Source: CAYRGG01 sp964423745
GTDB lineage: Bacteria > Pseudomonadota > Gammaproteobacteria > Competibacterales > Competibacteraceae
Direction of reading: 5' to 3'
DNA length: 6,085 bases
Assembly: GCA_964423745.1 (NCBI GenBank)
Contig: CAYRGG010000123.1
Coordinates: forward strand, 1-6,085
Shown here: piece after piece, positions 5,967-6,085 of the stretch
Layout: the number at the start of each line of letters is the position of its first letter
Numbering within the stretch: the stretch's first letter is position 1
Translations under genes and position numbers: made by a program
The notes under the pieces: model-generated
Told to the model about the DNA's origin: nothing
Database searches by the model: none
Seen by the model: the letters and a program-made list of their open reading frames with translations, nothing else

Positions 5967-6085
5967 TTATAGATCAAGAAGGGTTTGCTGTTCCTCTGGC
6001 GAAGGCTCGAAACCCCGACCTTCGTAGAAGTTAAAGATAGCATCCACTACGTCCTGGGGTTTGTCTAGTATCTGCAGAAGATTTA
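5967..6085 (-). CDS. C-terminal 38 codons of an unidentified gene (5' end outside window)
   Basis: A minus-strand frame enters at the right edge and ends at TAA 5969-5967. It reads NLLQILDKPQDVVDAIFNFY, then EGRGFEPSPEEQQTLLDL. The other two minus frames have stops in this stretch, and the composition (acidic, amphipathic, helical) looks coding. It ends 43 bp before the DUF2782 ATG, so it is probably in the same operon. It is not the PolA C-terminus, the gene found next to this pair in Pseudomonas. The DxPQDVVDAIxxFYE pattern is reminiscent of the tail of LOG-family (TIGR00730, Rossmann-fold nucleotide phosphoribohydrolase) proteins, but this is recall from a short piece and should be treated as a guess. 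Confidence 0.72.
   Translation of the reverse strand, partial: NLLQILDKPQDVVDAIFNFYEGRGFEPSPEEQQTLLDL

Noticed and set aside
5924..6043. Longer start for the DUF2782 protein at ATG 6043
   Set aside because: It would bury the signal peptide behind 40 residues and overlap the preceding gene in another frame. ATG 5923 has AAAGGAG at 7 bases.

Overview
This is a chromosomal segment of moderate GC content in which every recognisable gene lies on the minus strand, so transcription runs right to left. The gene content (type II homoserine kinase next to a DUF2782 exported protein, a TRAP permease pair, and a Cache-HAMP-GGDEF protein) suggests a free-living gammaproteobacterium. I cannot name a genus.

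Layout from the right end, in the direction of transcription: (1) 5967-6085, the last 38 codons of an unidentified gene that continues outside the window. (2) 5594-5923, a small secreted DUF2782 protein with a clear ribosome binding site. (3) 4595-5542, homoserine kinase (thrB, APH-fold type). (4) 4470-4599, a 130-bp element with imperfect terminal inverted repeats, whose outer edge supplies the thrB stop codon. (5) 3876-4427 and 2425-3819, the small (DctQ) and large (DctM) membrane subunits of a TRAP transporter; no solute-binding DctP gene is present. (6) 1676-2424, a 749-bp gene-free stretch holding a second copy of the 130-bp element (1841-1970, opposite orientation), a clear plus-strand intrinsic terminator, several short hairpins and a cluster of GTCAC/GTGAC motifs around a 19-bp palindrome. 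(7) 1-1675, the N-terminal 558 residues of a membrane diguanylate cyclase that runs off the left edge, probably into an EAL domain.

The first three genes look like a housekeeping cluster with short gaps (43 and 51 bp). The TRAP genes look like an accessory insertion. They are bracketed by two inverted copies of the same short element (about 85% identical by hand alignment) and lack their binding protein. A composite-transposon-like or MITE-flanked cassette is the most interesting reading, but two independent insertions of a common intergenic repeat would look the same. I see no CRISPR array, tRNA, rRNA, phage genes or defence system, and no convincing wholly new system. The repeat pair and the structured 2000-2262 region are the parts that ordinary gene annotation does not explain.
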